Shown: piece after piece, positions 37,634 through 47,606 of the stretch
Numbering within the stretch: the first letter of the stretch is position 1
How the letters are laid out: every line of letters starts with the position of its first letter
DNA from: DATFDN01 sp963830565
Lineage (GTDB): Bacteria > Pseudomonadota > Alphaproteobacteria > Acetobacterales > Acetobacteraceae
DNA length: 64,000 nt
Assembly: GCA_963830565.1 (NCBI GenBank)
Contig: CAWHMO010000004.1
Location: forward strand, 62,001 to 126,000
Direction: 5' to 3'
The notes under the pieces: model-generated
The model's input: the letters and a program-made list of their open reading frames with translations, nothing else
The model's database searches: none
Told to the model about the DNA's origin: nothing
Program-made: the position numbers and the translations under genes

Positions 37634-38427
37634 TGTCCGGCGAACGCCTCTTCTCGCCGCGCAATCCCTGGTTCACGGGAAGCGTGGGGATCACCGTCGC
37701 GATCGCCTTGGTCGCCGCTGCTTTCGGCTTCGTGTGGCTGCCGACGATCGAGAAGAACGTCCGCTTCGCGGGGATGTGGGATGCGGTCTGTAGCGCCGCA
37801 GGCGTGCCCCGCCCGGCGCCGACCTCGGAACCCGTAGTGCAGCCAGCGTTCGCGACGACGCGAGTCGTGCTGACGCCAGCCATGTTGCGCCCTTCGGATG
37901 CGGAGTTGGTCGGGCGCGGCGCGACCCTGGCCCTGCGATGCACCATGTGCCACGGAGCGCGGGGCCTGAGCGAGGCGAACTCACCGAACCTCGCCGGCCA
38001 ATACGCGCCGGTGATCTTCAAGGAGTTGCAGGATTACAAGAGCGGCGCGCGAACCAGCGCGGTCATGACCCCGCTTGTCGCCGACCTGAGTTCGCAGGAC
38101 ATGCGCGACCTTGCTGCGTACTACGCCTACCTGCCCCGGCCGTCCGGGCCCCAGCCCGCCAGCATTGGCCCCACCCCGCAAATCGTGGAAAGCGGCGCGC
38201 CGATGCGCGGCATCGCTCCGTGCGGCGCCTGCCACGGCGGCATCGACAACAAGATCGGCAGTCCGCGGCTGGAAGGCGAGCCGGTCGCCTATCTCCAGGC
38301 GCAACTCCAGGCCTTCGCATCCGGGGCACGGCATAACGACATCGGCGGGCAGATGCGAAACGTCGCGCGTCAGATGACTCCAGCCGAGATCGAGGCGTCC
38401 GCCCGCTACTACGCAAGGCAGCCTTAG
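37633..38427 (+). CDS. Membrane-anchored dihaem cytochrome c
   Basis: 264 residues. An N-terminal uncleaved anchor (VGITVAIALVAAAFGFVWLP) holds two c4-like domains in the periplasm: CTMCHGARGLSEANSPNLAG and CGACHGGIDNKIGSPRL. The start shares a base with the stop of subunit I (TGATG), so it is translated with the oxidase and is the likely direct electron donor to CuA. Confidence 0.88.
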   Translation: MSGERLFSPRNPWFTGSVGITVAIALVAAAFGFVWLPTIEKNVRFAGMWDAVCSAAGVPRPAPTSEPVVQPAFATTRVVLTPAMLRPSDAELVGRGATLALRCTMCHGARGLSEANSPNLAGQYAPVIFKELQDYKSGARTSAVMTPLVADLSSQDMRDLAAYYAYLPRPSGPQPASIGPTPQIVESGAPMRGIAPCGACHGGIDNKIGSPRLEGEPVAYLQAQLQAFASGARHNDIGGQMRNVARQMTPAEIEASARYYARQP

Positions 38428-38438
38428 CCAGGCTCCAA

Positions 38439-38930
38439 TCAGCCGAACAGCAGCAGCCCGTAGCTTCCTGCTGCCGCCCCGAGGATCGTGAGCAAGCTGA
38501 GGACGAGCAGGACGATGTGGAACCGGTGGATGGCGCGAAATGTTCCGTCCGGATCCCTGGCTGCGCGATCAGCGAACCGGCGGTGCAGGACGAGGGGCTC
38601 CAATACGAAGAGCATGGTCGCGAAGATCAACCACACCAGCACCATGGCATGCATCCACCAGTACGGCAGGGAAGTGAACCGGTCCCAGGCATCCATCCGT
38701 ACCAGCATGTAAAGCCCGCTCAGGCCAGCCAGGACGATGCTCAACCGCGCTTGCCTCCCGAAGCGGCTCTCGACCGCCTCGAACACGGCAATACGGTGCG
38801 CCGGATTCGGAAAGCGACGGAGCGCGGGAAGCAGGACCGTCGTCACCAGCCCTACGCCGCCGATCCACAGCACGATCGCCAGCACATGAAGGGCACGAGC
38901 GATCGCCACATCATCCATGCTGAGGGGCAT
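38439..38930 (-). CDS. Four-helix membrane protein
   Basis: 163 residues, four TM helices with conserved His/Trp near the ends (ARALHVLAIVLWIGGVGLVT, YWWMHAMVLVWLIFATM, RFHIVLLVLSLLTILG), which recalls CopD-like or small b-haem membrane proteins. I cannot assign a family. It follows the truncated haemoglobin gene by 3 bases on the same strand, so it belongs to the NsrR-controlled unit and may act in NO or haem-related protection. Confidence 0.68.
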   Translation of the reverse strand: MPLSMDDVAIARALHVLAIVLWIGGVGLVTTVLLPALRRFPNPAHRIAVFEAVESRFGRQARLSIVLAGLSGLYMLVRMDAWDRFTSLPYWWMHAMVLVWLIFATMLFVLEPLVLHRRFADRAARDPDGTFRAIHRFHIVLLVLSLLTILGAAAGSYGLLLFG

Positions 38931-38933
38931 CGG

Positions 38934-39443
38934 TCACGCCTGCCCTCCCTCTCCCGACGCCACGCCGCTGTCCCGGCTGCGGCCAGGGCTTGCGGGCAGC
39001 CGCTCGAACAGGCCCATCTGTAGGCTGCGCGCGATCCGTTCCGCGCGCTCACGGAAGACGTCAGCGGTCTCCGGCTCGAATATCTCGGCGCAGGTCTCGG
39101 CGAAGAGCGCGAGCCAGCGGGTGAACATTGCCGGCGTGAGTCCGGGCAGGCGCAGGTGCGCAGAGAACGGGTCGCCGTGATAGCGCCCGCTTCTCAGAAT
39201 CATCGACGACCAGAAATCGCGCAGTCGCGCCAGATGCGCCGCCCAGGCCTCGTCGCCTTGGATCGCGCGTGCGAATATGGGCCCGAGTAGGTCGTCGCGG
39301 CGGGCGCGGGCGTAAAAGCGGTCCATCAAGCTGCCGATCGCCTCCTCTAACTCTGGGGCGTCAGGGAATCGCTTCTTGACCCTCGCCGCGCCCGCCGTCT
39401 GGGGGGCAACGGCGACAGGGGATGCGGCGAAGCCTGTGGGCAT
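38934..39443 (-). CDS. Group III truncated haemoglobin
   Basis: 169 residues from ATG 39443 with GGGAGGG upstream. LEEAIGSLMDRFYARARRDD, DLLGPIFARAI, and LRDFWSSMILRSGRYHGDPF with the proximal His region followed by SAHLRL are typical of trHb group III. These globins bind O2/NO and help detoxify NO. It is divergent from nsrR across two NsrR-like palindromes, which strongly suggests NO induction. Confidence 0.87.
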   Translation of the reverse strand: MPTGFAASPVAVAPQTAGAARVKKRFPDAPELEEAIGSLMDRFYARARRDDLLGPIFARAIQGDEAWAAHLARLRDFWSSMILRSGRYHGDPFSAHLRLPGLTPAMFTRWLALFAETCAEIFEPETADVFRERAERIARSLQMGLFERLPASPGRSRDSGVASGEGGQA

Positions 39444-39460
39444 TGGGCGGCCCTCCCTTG

Positions 39461-39483
39461 AAGGTGTATGCGACGTACATCTA
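39461..39483. promoter_or_regulatory. NsrR-like operator 1
   Basis: AAGGTGTA-N7-TACATCTA, an imperfect palindrome with 6 of 8 arm positions paired, 17 bases before the haemoglobin ATG. Arms resemble the NsrR half site AAGRTGYA. Confidence 0.62.
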
Positions 39484-39498
39484 AACGCTTCCCTGCAT

Positions 39499-39521
39499 AA
39501 GGTGCAAGTCCAATGCATCTT
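39499..39521. promoter_or_regulatory. NsrR-like operator 2
   Basis: AAGGTGCA-N7-TGCATCTT, 7 of 8 arm positions paired, with the spacing and arms of the NsrR consensus known from enterobacteria. It lies 28 bases before the nsrR ATG, placed for autoregulation. Confidence 0.72.
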
Positions 39522-39549
39522 GTGTGATGGAAGGCGGAGGGGTTGTTCC

Positions 39550-40059
39550 ATGCGACTGACGCGCTTCACCGACTACGGCCTGCGCACCTTGATGTTCCTT
39601 GGACTACGCGACCACGAGCTCGCTTTGATCGCTGAGATCGCTCGCGCATATGGAATCTCGGAGCCCCACCTGACCAAAGTGGTACATCGTCTCGGGCAAC
39701 TTGGTCTCATTCAGACCGTGCGTGGACGGAACGGCGGATTGCGCCTCAGCAAGAAGCCGGAGGAGATCGTCGTCGGCAACGTGGTGCGTCAGATCGAGGA
39801 TGATCTGGCCATTGTAGAGTGCTTCGGCTCCGGCTGCTGCGCCATCGCCGGCCTCTGCGAGCTGCAGAGGGCCGTCCGGGAGGCCTTTGCGGCGTTTCTC
39901 GCTGTCCTTGATGGATACACGCTTGCCGATCTGCTGCGGCCGAACGGAGCCGCGATCGCGATACGGCTGGGGTTGCCCGGACCCGGGGTGAAGCAGCCAG
40001 GGCGGGGGTCGGGAGCGATGATCCGCAGCCCGCCGACGCCGATGCGAGGCGCGGGATGA
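39550..40059 (+). CDS. nsrR: Rrf2-family NO-sensing repressor NsrR
   Basis: 169 residues. MRLTRFTDYGLRTLMFLGLR and EPHLTKVVHRLGQLGLIQTV with RGRNGGLRL match NsrR; the three Cys of the Fe-S cluster lie in ECFGSGCCAIAGLCEL (with one extra Cys beside the second). NO destroys the cluster and relieves repression. The C-terminal 30 residues, Pro/Gly-rich, are unlike the family. Its stop overlaps the start of the Dnr-like gene, so the two NO sensors form one operon. Confidence 0.9.
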   Translation: MRLTRFTDYGLRTLMFLGLRDHELALIAEIARAYGISEPHLTKVVHRLGQLGLIQTVRGRNGGLRLSKKPEEIVVGNVVRQIEDDLAIVECFGSGCCAIAGLCELQRAVREAFAAFLAVLDGYTLADLLRPNGAAIAIRLGLPGPGVKQPGRGSGAMIRSPPTPMRGAG

Positions 40060-40757
40060 CCGGATCGGATATCCGCGAACTCCTGTCCAAGGGTCCGCTC
40101 TTTCAGGGATCGACGGCGGCTCTGCTCGAGGAGGTTCTGCGGTCCGTCAATCTACGGATGGCCCCTGCCGAGACCGTGCTCTTCCATCAGGGTGACCCCG
40201 CGCGAGAGCTGATCATCCTGGGCAAGGGGATCGTGAAGGTCTGGCAAATGAGCGGGAGCGGCGATGCGATGACCATCCGCATCATGGGACCGGGCGATAT
40301 CATCGGTGCCGTCCCGGCGCTTCGCCGAATTCCCTATCCGGCCACCGCCACGAGCGTGATCGACTGCAGCCTGTTGTCCTGGCCGATCCCCTGGGTGTTG
40401 GCACTGATGGACCGATATCCCGTGATCAGAGCCAACGCCCTGGATTTCATCGGCCGCCGCACCGAGGAGCTGGTGAACCGATTGCGCGAAATGGCCACCG
40501 AACGGGTCGATCAGCGGATCGCCCGAACGTTGCTGCGCCTCGCTGATCAGACTGGACGCGCCGCCGCCGGCGGAGGGGTCGAAATCGACTACAAGCTGTC
40601 TCGTCAGGACATCGCAGAGATCGTCGGCACCGATCTCTACACGGTGAGCCGCATTCTACGTCGCTGGGCGGCTCGGGGTCTCATCTCCGCCGGCCGGCTT
40701 CGCGTGGTTCTCCTGGACCAAGCCGGGGTTGAGCGGATCGCGAACGGAGAGGGCTGA
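40056..40757 (+). CDS. dnr: Dnr/NnrR-type Crp/Fnr regulator without Fe-S cysteines
   Basis: 233 residues. A cyclic-nucleotide-like barrel (LFHQGDPARELIILGKGIVK), dimer helix, and helix-turn-helix LSRQDIAEIVGTDLYTVSRI, which keeps the V-S-R of the FNR recognition helix with Tyr where FNR has Glu. No N-terminal Cys cluster, so it is not an FNR oxygen sensor; Dnr/NnrR members bind haem and NO. It is co-transcribed with nsrR and immediately upstream of narG. Confidence 0.8.
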   Translation: MTGSDIRELLSKGPLFQGSTAALLEEVLRSVNLRMAPAETVLFHQGDPARELIILGKGIVKVWQMSGSGDAMTIRIMGPGDIIGAVPALRRIPYPATATSVIDCSLLSWPIPWVLALMDRYPVIRANALDFIGRRTEELVNRLREMATERVDQRIARTLLRLADQTGRAAAGGGVEIDYKLSRQDIAEIVGTDLYTVSRILRRWAARGLISAGRLRVVLLDQAGVERIANGEG

Positions 40758-40784
40758 TCACGATTGCGATGCCGCGTGGGCTGT

Positions 40785-40798
40785 TTGAGCTAACGCAA
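40785..40798. promoter_or_regulatory. FNR/Dnr-like box upstream of narG
   Basis: TTGAG-CTAA-CGCAA keeps 7 of 10 arm bases of TTGAT-N4-ATCAA, 84 bases before the proposed narG start. A second partial symmetry, TTGACC-TTC-GGTC, lies at 40843-40855. Confidence 0.45.
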
Positions 40799-40881
40799 AG
40801 AGACGGTCCTGCCGCCGCGCCAAAAGGCCCCGCCAAGCGGGTTTGACCTTCGGTCGAACCCAAGCGGAAGGGGGCCAACCG

Positions 40882-43800
40882 TTGAGCCAGTTCGTCGACC
40901 GCCTCCTGTTCTTCCGCAAGTACAAGGGCACCTTCTCGAACGGCCACGGCGTGACCACCGACGAGAACCGGGCCTGGGAGGATAATTACCGCTCCCGTTG
41001 GCAGACCGAGAAGATCGTTCGCTCCACGCATGGCGTGAACTGCACCGGCAGTTGCAGTTGGAAGATCTACGTCAAGAACGGCCTGGTCACCTGGGAGACC
41101 CAGCAGACCGACTACCCCCGGACCCGTCCGGACCTGCCGAACCACGAGCCGCGCGGCTGCCCAAGGGGGGCGAGCTATTCCTGGTACCTCTACAGCAGCA
41201 ACCGCATCAAGTATCCGCTGGTCCGCGGACGCCTGCTGGCCATGTGGCGCGAGGCGCGCAAGACCTTGCCTCCCGTCGAGGCGTGGAAGTCGATCCAGGA
41301 GAACGATGCCAAACGCCTTGAGTATCAGCGCGTCCGCGGTCTCGGCGGCTTCGTCCGGGTGGACTGGGACGAGATCAACGAGCTGATCGCCGCCGCCAAC
41401 ATCCACACGATCAAGCAATGGGGTCCGGACCGCGTCGCCGGCTTCTCGCCGATTCCCGCGATGTCGATGATCAGCTACGCCGCGGGCACGCGCTATCTCA
41501 GCCTGATCGGCGGCACGTGCCTCTCCTTCTATGACTGGTATTGCGACCTGCCGCCATCCTCGCCGCAGACCTTCGGCGAACAGACCGACGTGCCGGAGAG
41601 CGCCGACTGGTATAATTCGAGCTTCCTGATCCTGTGGGGGTCCAACGTCTCACTGACGCGAACCCCGGACGCGCATTTCTACACCGAGGCTCGCTATCGC
41701 GGCACCAAGAGCGTGGTGATCGCGCCAGACTTCATCGAGGTGGCGCGCTTCGCCGATCTGTGGCTCCACCCCAAGCAGGGCACCGACGCCGCGCTGGCGC
41801 TCGCCATGGGGCACGTCATCCTGAAGGAGTTCTTCGTCGATCGGCAGGTCGAGTATTTCCAGGACTACGCCAGGCGCTACTCCGATCTGCCGTTCCTGGT
41901 GATGCTGGAGCGCCAGGGCGAGAACCTGGTCGCCGGACGCCTGGTGCGCGCCGCCGACTTCGCGGACGCGCTGGGCCAAGCCAACAACCCCGATTGGAAG
42001 CCGGTGGTGGTGGACGAGGCAAGCGGCGATGTGGTCGCGCCGCTGGGTACGGCGGGCTTCCGTTGGGGCGAGGACGGCAAGTGGAACCTGGAGCCACGCG
42101 ACGGCCGCGACGGGCGCGAGATCTCGCCGCAGCTATCGCTCCTCGGCTCCGGCGGGCCGGTCGCGACCGTTTCGTTCCCCTATTTCGGCAATACGGGGCG
42201 CTTCGGACTGACCGACCACGCGCCCGGTGCTGCGCCGAGCGGTGCCGACACGCACGCTCACGCTGAAGGACGGGCGCGAGGCGCAGGTCGCGACCGTGTT
42301 CGATCTCATGCTCGCGAGCTACGGCGTGGCGAGGGGTCTCGGCGGAGAGGCGGCGCGGAGTTACGACGACGACGTGCCTTGCACGCCGGCCTGGCAGGAG
42401 CGCATCACCGGCGTGCCGCGCGATCGCTGCATCGCGGTGGCGCGCGGTTTCGCGGCGAACGCCGAGCAGACCCGTGGGCGCTCCATGGTCATCATCGGCG
42501 CCGGGCTGAACCATTGGTACAACATGGACATGTCGTACCGGGCCGTCATCTCGATGCTGGTGCTGTGCGGCTGCGTCGGCCAGTCGGGCGGCGGCTGGGC
42601 GCACTACGTGGGCCAGGAGAAGCTGCGCCCGCAGGCCGGGTGGCTGCCGGTCGCGTTCGCATCCGACTGGGTGCGACCGCCGCGCCAGATGAACGGTACC
42701 AGCTACTTCTACGCCCACACCGACCAGTGGCGCTACGAGCGCCTCACGCTGCGTGAGCTGATCTCGCCGCTCGCCGACCCGGCGCGCTGGTCGGGGACGC
42801 TGATCGACTGCAACGTGCGCGCCGAGCGGATGGGATGGCTGCCGAGCTCGCCGCAGCTCGCGCGCAACCCGCTGGCGGTGGCGCGGGAGGCGCGAGCGTC
42901 CGGGAAGGAGCCGGTCGCCTACGTCGCCGATGGCCTGAAATCAGGCGATCTGCGCATGGCGTGCGAGGATCCCGACGCACCCGAGAACTGGCCGCGCAAC
43001 CTGTTCGTCTGGCGCTCCAACCTGCTCGGCGCCAGCGGTAAGGGGCACGAGTATTTCCTCAAGCACCTGCTCGGCGCGCGCAACAACGTGCTGAACGCGC
43101 AAAGCGAGCAGCGCCCGGAGGAGGTGGTGCGCCGCGACCGGGCACCGGAGGGCAAGCTCGATCTGCTGGTGACGATCGACTTCCGCATGAACACCACGAC
43201 GCTGTTCTCCGACATCGTGCTGCCGACGGCGACCTGGTACGAGAAGGCCGATCTCAATACCAGCGACATGCACCCCTTCATCCATCCGCTGCAGGCCGCG
43301 GTGGATCCGGTCTGGGGCGCGCGCACCGACTGGGCGATCTTCCGCGGCATCGCCGAGGCGTTCCAGCGCCTTACGTCGGGCCAGCTCGGCGTCGAACAGG
43401 ATATCGTGCTCACGCCTACGCTGAAGGACACGCCTTCGGAGCTGGCGCAGCCTTATGGCGGCACGGATTGGAGGCACGGCGGCGCGGAGCCGGTGCCCGG
43501 CCGGACCATGCCCGCCATTACCGTGGTCGAGCGTGACTACCCCGCCACGTACGACCGCTTCGTCAGCCTCGGCCCGCTGCTGGAAGAGCGCGGCAATGGC
43601 ACCAAGGGGATGACCTGGGACACGAAAGCGGAGGTCGCGCGGCTGCTCGATGTAAACCCGCCCGAGGGGACGCCCGCCGGCCGGCCCCGGATGCGCGAGG
43701 ACATGGACGCGATCGAGGCGGTCCTGACCCTGGCGCCGGAGACGAACGGCCACGTGGCGATGAAGGCGTGGCAGGCGCTATCCAAGGCGACGGGGCGCGA

Positions 43801-44635
43801 CCACACCCATCTGATCGCCCGTCGCGCCGACGAGAAGATCGAGTTCCGCGACATCGCCGCCCAGCCGCGGCCGATCCTCACCTCGCCCGTCTGGTCGGGG
43901 ATCGAGAGCCACGAGATCTGCTACAATGCCGGCTGGACCAACGTGCATGAGCTGATCCCCTGGCGAACGCTGACGGGGCGCCAGCAGCTCTACCAGGACC
44001 ATCCCTGGATGCGCGATTTCGGCGAAGGCTTCGCCACCTATCGACCGCCCGTGGACACACGCTCGGTCTCCGAGGAGCTGACCCGCACGCACCAGAACGG
44101 CAATCGGGCACTGGTGCTGAACTTCCTGACGCCGCACCAGAAATGGGGCATCCACAGCACCTACACCGAGAACCTGATCATGCTGACGCTCGCGCGCGGC
44201 GGTCCGATCGTGTGGATCAACGAAACCGACGCCGCCGAGGCAGGCATCGAGGACAACGACTGGATCGAGGCGTTCAACCGCAATGGCGCGCTGGTCGCGC
44301 GCGCGGTGGTCAGCCAGCGCATCCCACGGGGCGCCGCCTTCATGTACCATGCCGCCGAGCGTACCGCCAACGTGCCGGGCAGCGAGATCACGCAGAACCG
44401 GGGCGGCATCCATAACTCGGTGACGCGGGTGGTGCTGAAGCCGACGCACATGATCGGCGGCTACGCCCAGCTCTCTTATGGTTTCAACTACTACGGCACC
44501 GTCGGCTCGAACCGGGACGAGTTTGTCGTGCTGCGCAAGATGGTCAACGTGGACTGGCGCGACCGGCCGCTTTCGGAAAAGCGGGGGGTCATGCGCGCCG
44601 AAGAGGCCTCCCGGCTGGAAGGGCAGCGATTGTGA
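40882..44635 (+). CDS. narG: Respiratory nitrate reductase alpha subunit, one frameshift
   Basis: Catalytic bis-MGD molybdenum subunit on the cytoplasmic face, reducing nitrate to nitrite. 1250 residues after removal of one extra base near 42225, the normal length. The FS0 cluster ligands are in HGVNCTGSCSWKIYVKNG and EPRGCPRGASYSWY; DWYNSSFLILWGSNVSLTRT is the Mo-site region. TTG 40882 is used because it starts SQFVDRLLFFRKYKGTF, like E. coli NarG, with GGGGG upstream. Its end overlaps narH. Confidence 0.93.
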
Positions 44636-46163
44636 AAATACGCGCGCAGATCGGCAAGGTCCTGAATTTGGACAAATGCATCGGCTGCCATACCTGCAGC
44701 GTGACCTGCAAGCAGGTCTGGACCACGCGCCAGGGCATCGAGTACGCGTGGTGGAACAACGTCGAGAGCAAGCCGGGGATCGGCTACCCCAAGGACTGGG
44801 AGAACCAGGAGCGCTGGCGCGGCGGCTGGGTGCTGGGAAAGGGTGGCGCGCTGCGGCCGAAGACGGGCGGCAAGTGGCGCATCCTGTCGAAAATCTTCGC
44901 CAACCCCGAGCTGCCCGAGATCGACGACTACTACGAGCCGTTCGACTACGAGTACCCTACATCCACGGCGTACCCGAGACCGAGGCGGCACCGACGGCGC
45001 GGCCCGTCTCCATCATCACCGGCCAGCGCATGGACAAGGTGCGGTGGGGGCCGAACTGGGAGGAATCGCTCGGCACCGAGTTCCGCAAGCGCGCCCAGGA
45101 CTACAACTTCAAGGATGTCGAGAAGGCGATCTACGGGGAGTTCGAGAACAGCTTCCTGATGTTCCTGCCCCGGCTGTGCGAGCACTGCCTGAACCCGTCC
45201 TGCGTCGCCGCGTGCCCGTCGGGGGCGATCTACAAGCGCGAGGAAGACGGCATCGTCCTTATCGACCAGGAGAAGTGCCGGGGCTGGCGCATGTGCGTCA
45301 CCGGATGTCCCTACAAGAAGGTCTATTACAACTGGCACACCGGCAAGTCGGAGAAGTGCATCTTCTGCTATCCGCGCATCGAGAGCGGGCAGCCGACCGT
45401 CTGCTCGGAGACCTGTGTTGGCCGCATCCGCTATCTCGGCGTCATGCTCTACGACGCCGACCGAATCCTGGAGGTCGCCTCGCAGGAGAATGTGCAGGAC
45501 TGCTACCAGGCGCAGCTCGACATCTTCCTCGACCCACACGACCCGGAGGTGATCGAGCAGGCACGCCACGACGGCGTGCCGGATAGCTGGCTTGCCGCCG
45601 CCAGGCGCTCGCCGGTCTACAAGATGGCCTGCGAATGGAAGGTCGCCTTCCCGCTGCACCCGGAATACCGCACCGTGCCCATGGTCTGGTACATCCCGCC
45701 GCTCTCGCCCATCCAGGAGGCGGCGGACGCGGGCGCGATCGCGAGCCTCGACGGCATTCCCGACGTCGACAGCCTGCGCATCCCGGTGCGCTATCTCGCG
45801 AACCTGCTGACCGCGGGAAAGGAGGAGCCGATCCGGCTCACGCTGCGCAAGCTGCTCGCGCTGCGCGCCTACATGCGCCGGCGCAACGTCGAGGATGTGC
45901 GCGATCCGACTCCGTTGGAGGCGGTCGGACTGACCGAGGCGCAGGCCGAGCAGATGTACCGCGTCATGTCGATCGCCAATTACGAGGACCGCTTCGTGAT
46001 CCCGACCAGCCACAAGGAAGTGGCGGAGAACGCCTATGACCAGCGCGGCATCGCCGGCTTCCATTTCAGCCAGATGACTTCGGAGGGCAACAGCCGGTTC
46101 ATGCTGTGGGGCCAGGACACGCGCAAGACGCGGGGCGAACGATTCCCGCTCAACAGGAAATAG
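44632..46163 (+). CDS. narH: Respiratory nitrate reductase beta subunit, one frameshift
   Basis: Carries three [4Fe-4S] and one [3Fe-4S] cluster between NarI and NarG. 510 residues after adding one missing C in the CCC run at 44955-44957, which restores YEYPYIHGVPETEA. Cluster motifs: CIGCHTCSVTCKQVW, CEHCLNPSCVAACPSGAIY, CRGWRMCVTGCPYKK (the Trp marks the 3Fe cluster) and KCIFCYPRI. GTG start overlaps the narG stop. This is the only clear deletion among the frame breaks of conserved genes. Confidence 0.93.
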
Positions 46164-46167
46164 CGCG

Positions 46168-46887
46168 ATGCTGGCCTGCAAGGCTCTCGCGGCGCTGCTG
46201 CTCTACCCCGACGCCGGGTGGCTGGCAGCGCTGCCGGAGATCACAGCGCTGCTGGGCGATGCCGGCCTGCCTCCGGAGGAGGCGGCGGCTATCGCGGCGT
46301 TCTGCGATCGGCTCGGAAGCATGGAGCTGATGGAGGCGCAGGGGGAGTACGTGTCGCTGTTCGACAGGTCTCCCTCGCTCTCGCTTTATCTGTTCGAGCA
46401 CGTGCATGGGGATTCGCGCGAGCGCGGCCAGGCGATGGCTGACCTGGTGGCGGATTACTCGCGCGCCGGGCTCGACATGACGGCCGACGAGTTGCCCGAC
46501 TTCCTCCCGGCATTCCTGGAATATGTCTCCCTGCATCCCCCGGCGCAGGCGCGCGCCCTGCTCGGCGAAATCACCGACATCGTCGCGCTGCTCGCGGGGC
46601 GGCTGGAGAAGCGCGGCACCGGCTACGCCGCCGTGATGCGCGCCATCGAGGCGCTCGCGGCACGGCTGGCCGACCACGAGGCCGTGGCCAAGCGACTGGA
46701 CGAGGATGTGCCGGACGACACGCCGGCCGCGCTCGATGCGAAGTGGGAGGAGGTGCCGGTGAGCTTCATGGAGCCGGCATTGGGAGGCGACGATTGCCCC
46801 AAGACAGCGGCGCTCGTCGCGCAGTTTGCACCCAACACCGAGAACGGGCGCGGCGGCAGGCCATCCGCCAAGGAGGGATCGCCATGA
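46168..46887 (+). CDS. narJ: Nitrate reductase assembly chaperone
   Basis: 239 residues. LACKALAALLLYPDAGWLAA, SLYLFEHVHGDSRERGQAM (the conserved E-H-V-H-G-D-S-R-x-R-G-Q-A-M signature) and DELPDFLPAFLEYVSL are typical of NarJ, which binds apo-NarG during cofactor insertion. Four bases after narH; overlaps narI by four. Confidence 0.93.
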   Translation: MLACKALAALLLYPDAGWLAALPEITALLGDAGLPPEEAAAIAAFCDRLGSMELMEAQGEYVSLFDRSPSLSLYLFEHVHGDSRERGQAMADLVADYSRAGLDMTADELPDFLPAFLEYVSLHPPAQARALLGEITDIVALLAGRLEKRGTGYAAVMRAIEALAARLADHEAVAKRLDEDVPDDTPAALDAKWEEVPVSFMEPALGGDDCPKTAALVAQFAPNTENGRGGRPSAKEGSP

Positions 46888-47588
46888 CCTGGCTGAACCA
46901 GTTCCTGTTCGGCTTCTACCCCTATCTCTGCATGATCGCCTTTTTCCTGGGGAGTTGGGCGCGCTTCGACCGCAGCCAATTCTCCTGGCGGAGCCAGTCG
47001 AGCGAGTTCCTGAGCAAGCGGCAGCTCGTCTGGCCCAGTAACCTGTTCCATATTGGCATCCTCGGCCTGTTTGCCGGGCACTTCGTCGGCTTGCTGACGC
47101 CGCCGGCGTGGCAGCACGTGGTTGGGCTGACGGCGAAGCAGCATCAGTGGATGGCGATCATCGCCGGTGCGATCTTCGCGACACTCGGTGCGCTTGGCGG
47201 GGCTGGGCTCATCGTTCGCCGACTGCTCAATCCGCGCATCCGCCAGACCAGCAAGCCAACCGACATCTTCATCCTGCTGTTCATCTATTTCCAGCTCTGG
47301 CTCGGGATTTTCGGCCTTCCGCACTCGATCGGGAACGCCGACGGCACCTACATGCTCGTTCTGGCACAGTGGTGCCGCAGCATCATGACGTTCCAGCCGG
47401 AGTCGGCTGTGCTCCTCGACAACATTCCTTGGATCTACAAGATCCATCTGGTCGCCGGCATGACGCTTTTCCTGCTCGTGCCGTTCACCCGCATGGTTCA
47501 TGTGTGGTCGGCGCCGATCTGGTTCCTTGGCCGCCCCGGCTGGCAGATCGTCCGGCGCAACGCCAATATTGCCAAGGAGGGCGTCTGA
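46884..47588 (+). CDS. narI: Respiratory nitrate reductase gamma subunit (cytochrome b)
   Basis: 234 residues with five TM helices; the His ligands of the two b haems lie in NLFHIGILGLFAGHFVGLL and IYKIHLVAGMTLFLLVPFTR plus MVHVWSAP. It oxidises quinol and anchors NarGH. AAGGAGGGATC precedes the ATG. Confidence 0.94.
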   Translation: MTWLNQFLFGFYPYLCMIAFFLGSWARFDRSQFSWRSQSSEFLSKRQLVWPSNLFHIGILGLFAGHFVGLLTPPAWQHVVGLTAKQHQWMAIIAGAIFATLGALGGAGLIVRRLLNPRIRQTSKPTDIFILLFIYFQLWLGIFGLPHSIGNADGTYMLVLAQWCRSIMTFQPESAVLLDNIPWIYKIHLVAGMTLFLLVPFTRMVHVWSAPIWFLGRPGWQIVRRNANIAKEGV

Positions 47589-47606
47589 CATGCGCAATCC
47601 CCGGCA

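Noticed and set aside
40843..40855. Second FNR box TTGACC-TTC-GGTC before narG
   Set aside because: The symmetry has the wrong spacing for TTGAT-N4-ATCAA and ends in TCGAA, not TCAA.
44950..44960. Programmed frameshift in narH, narG or aceA
   Set aside because: No slippery heptamer, downstream pseudoknot or internal ribosome site was seen, and none is known for these families; sequencing or mutation is simpler.
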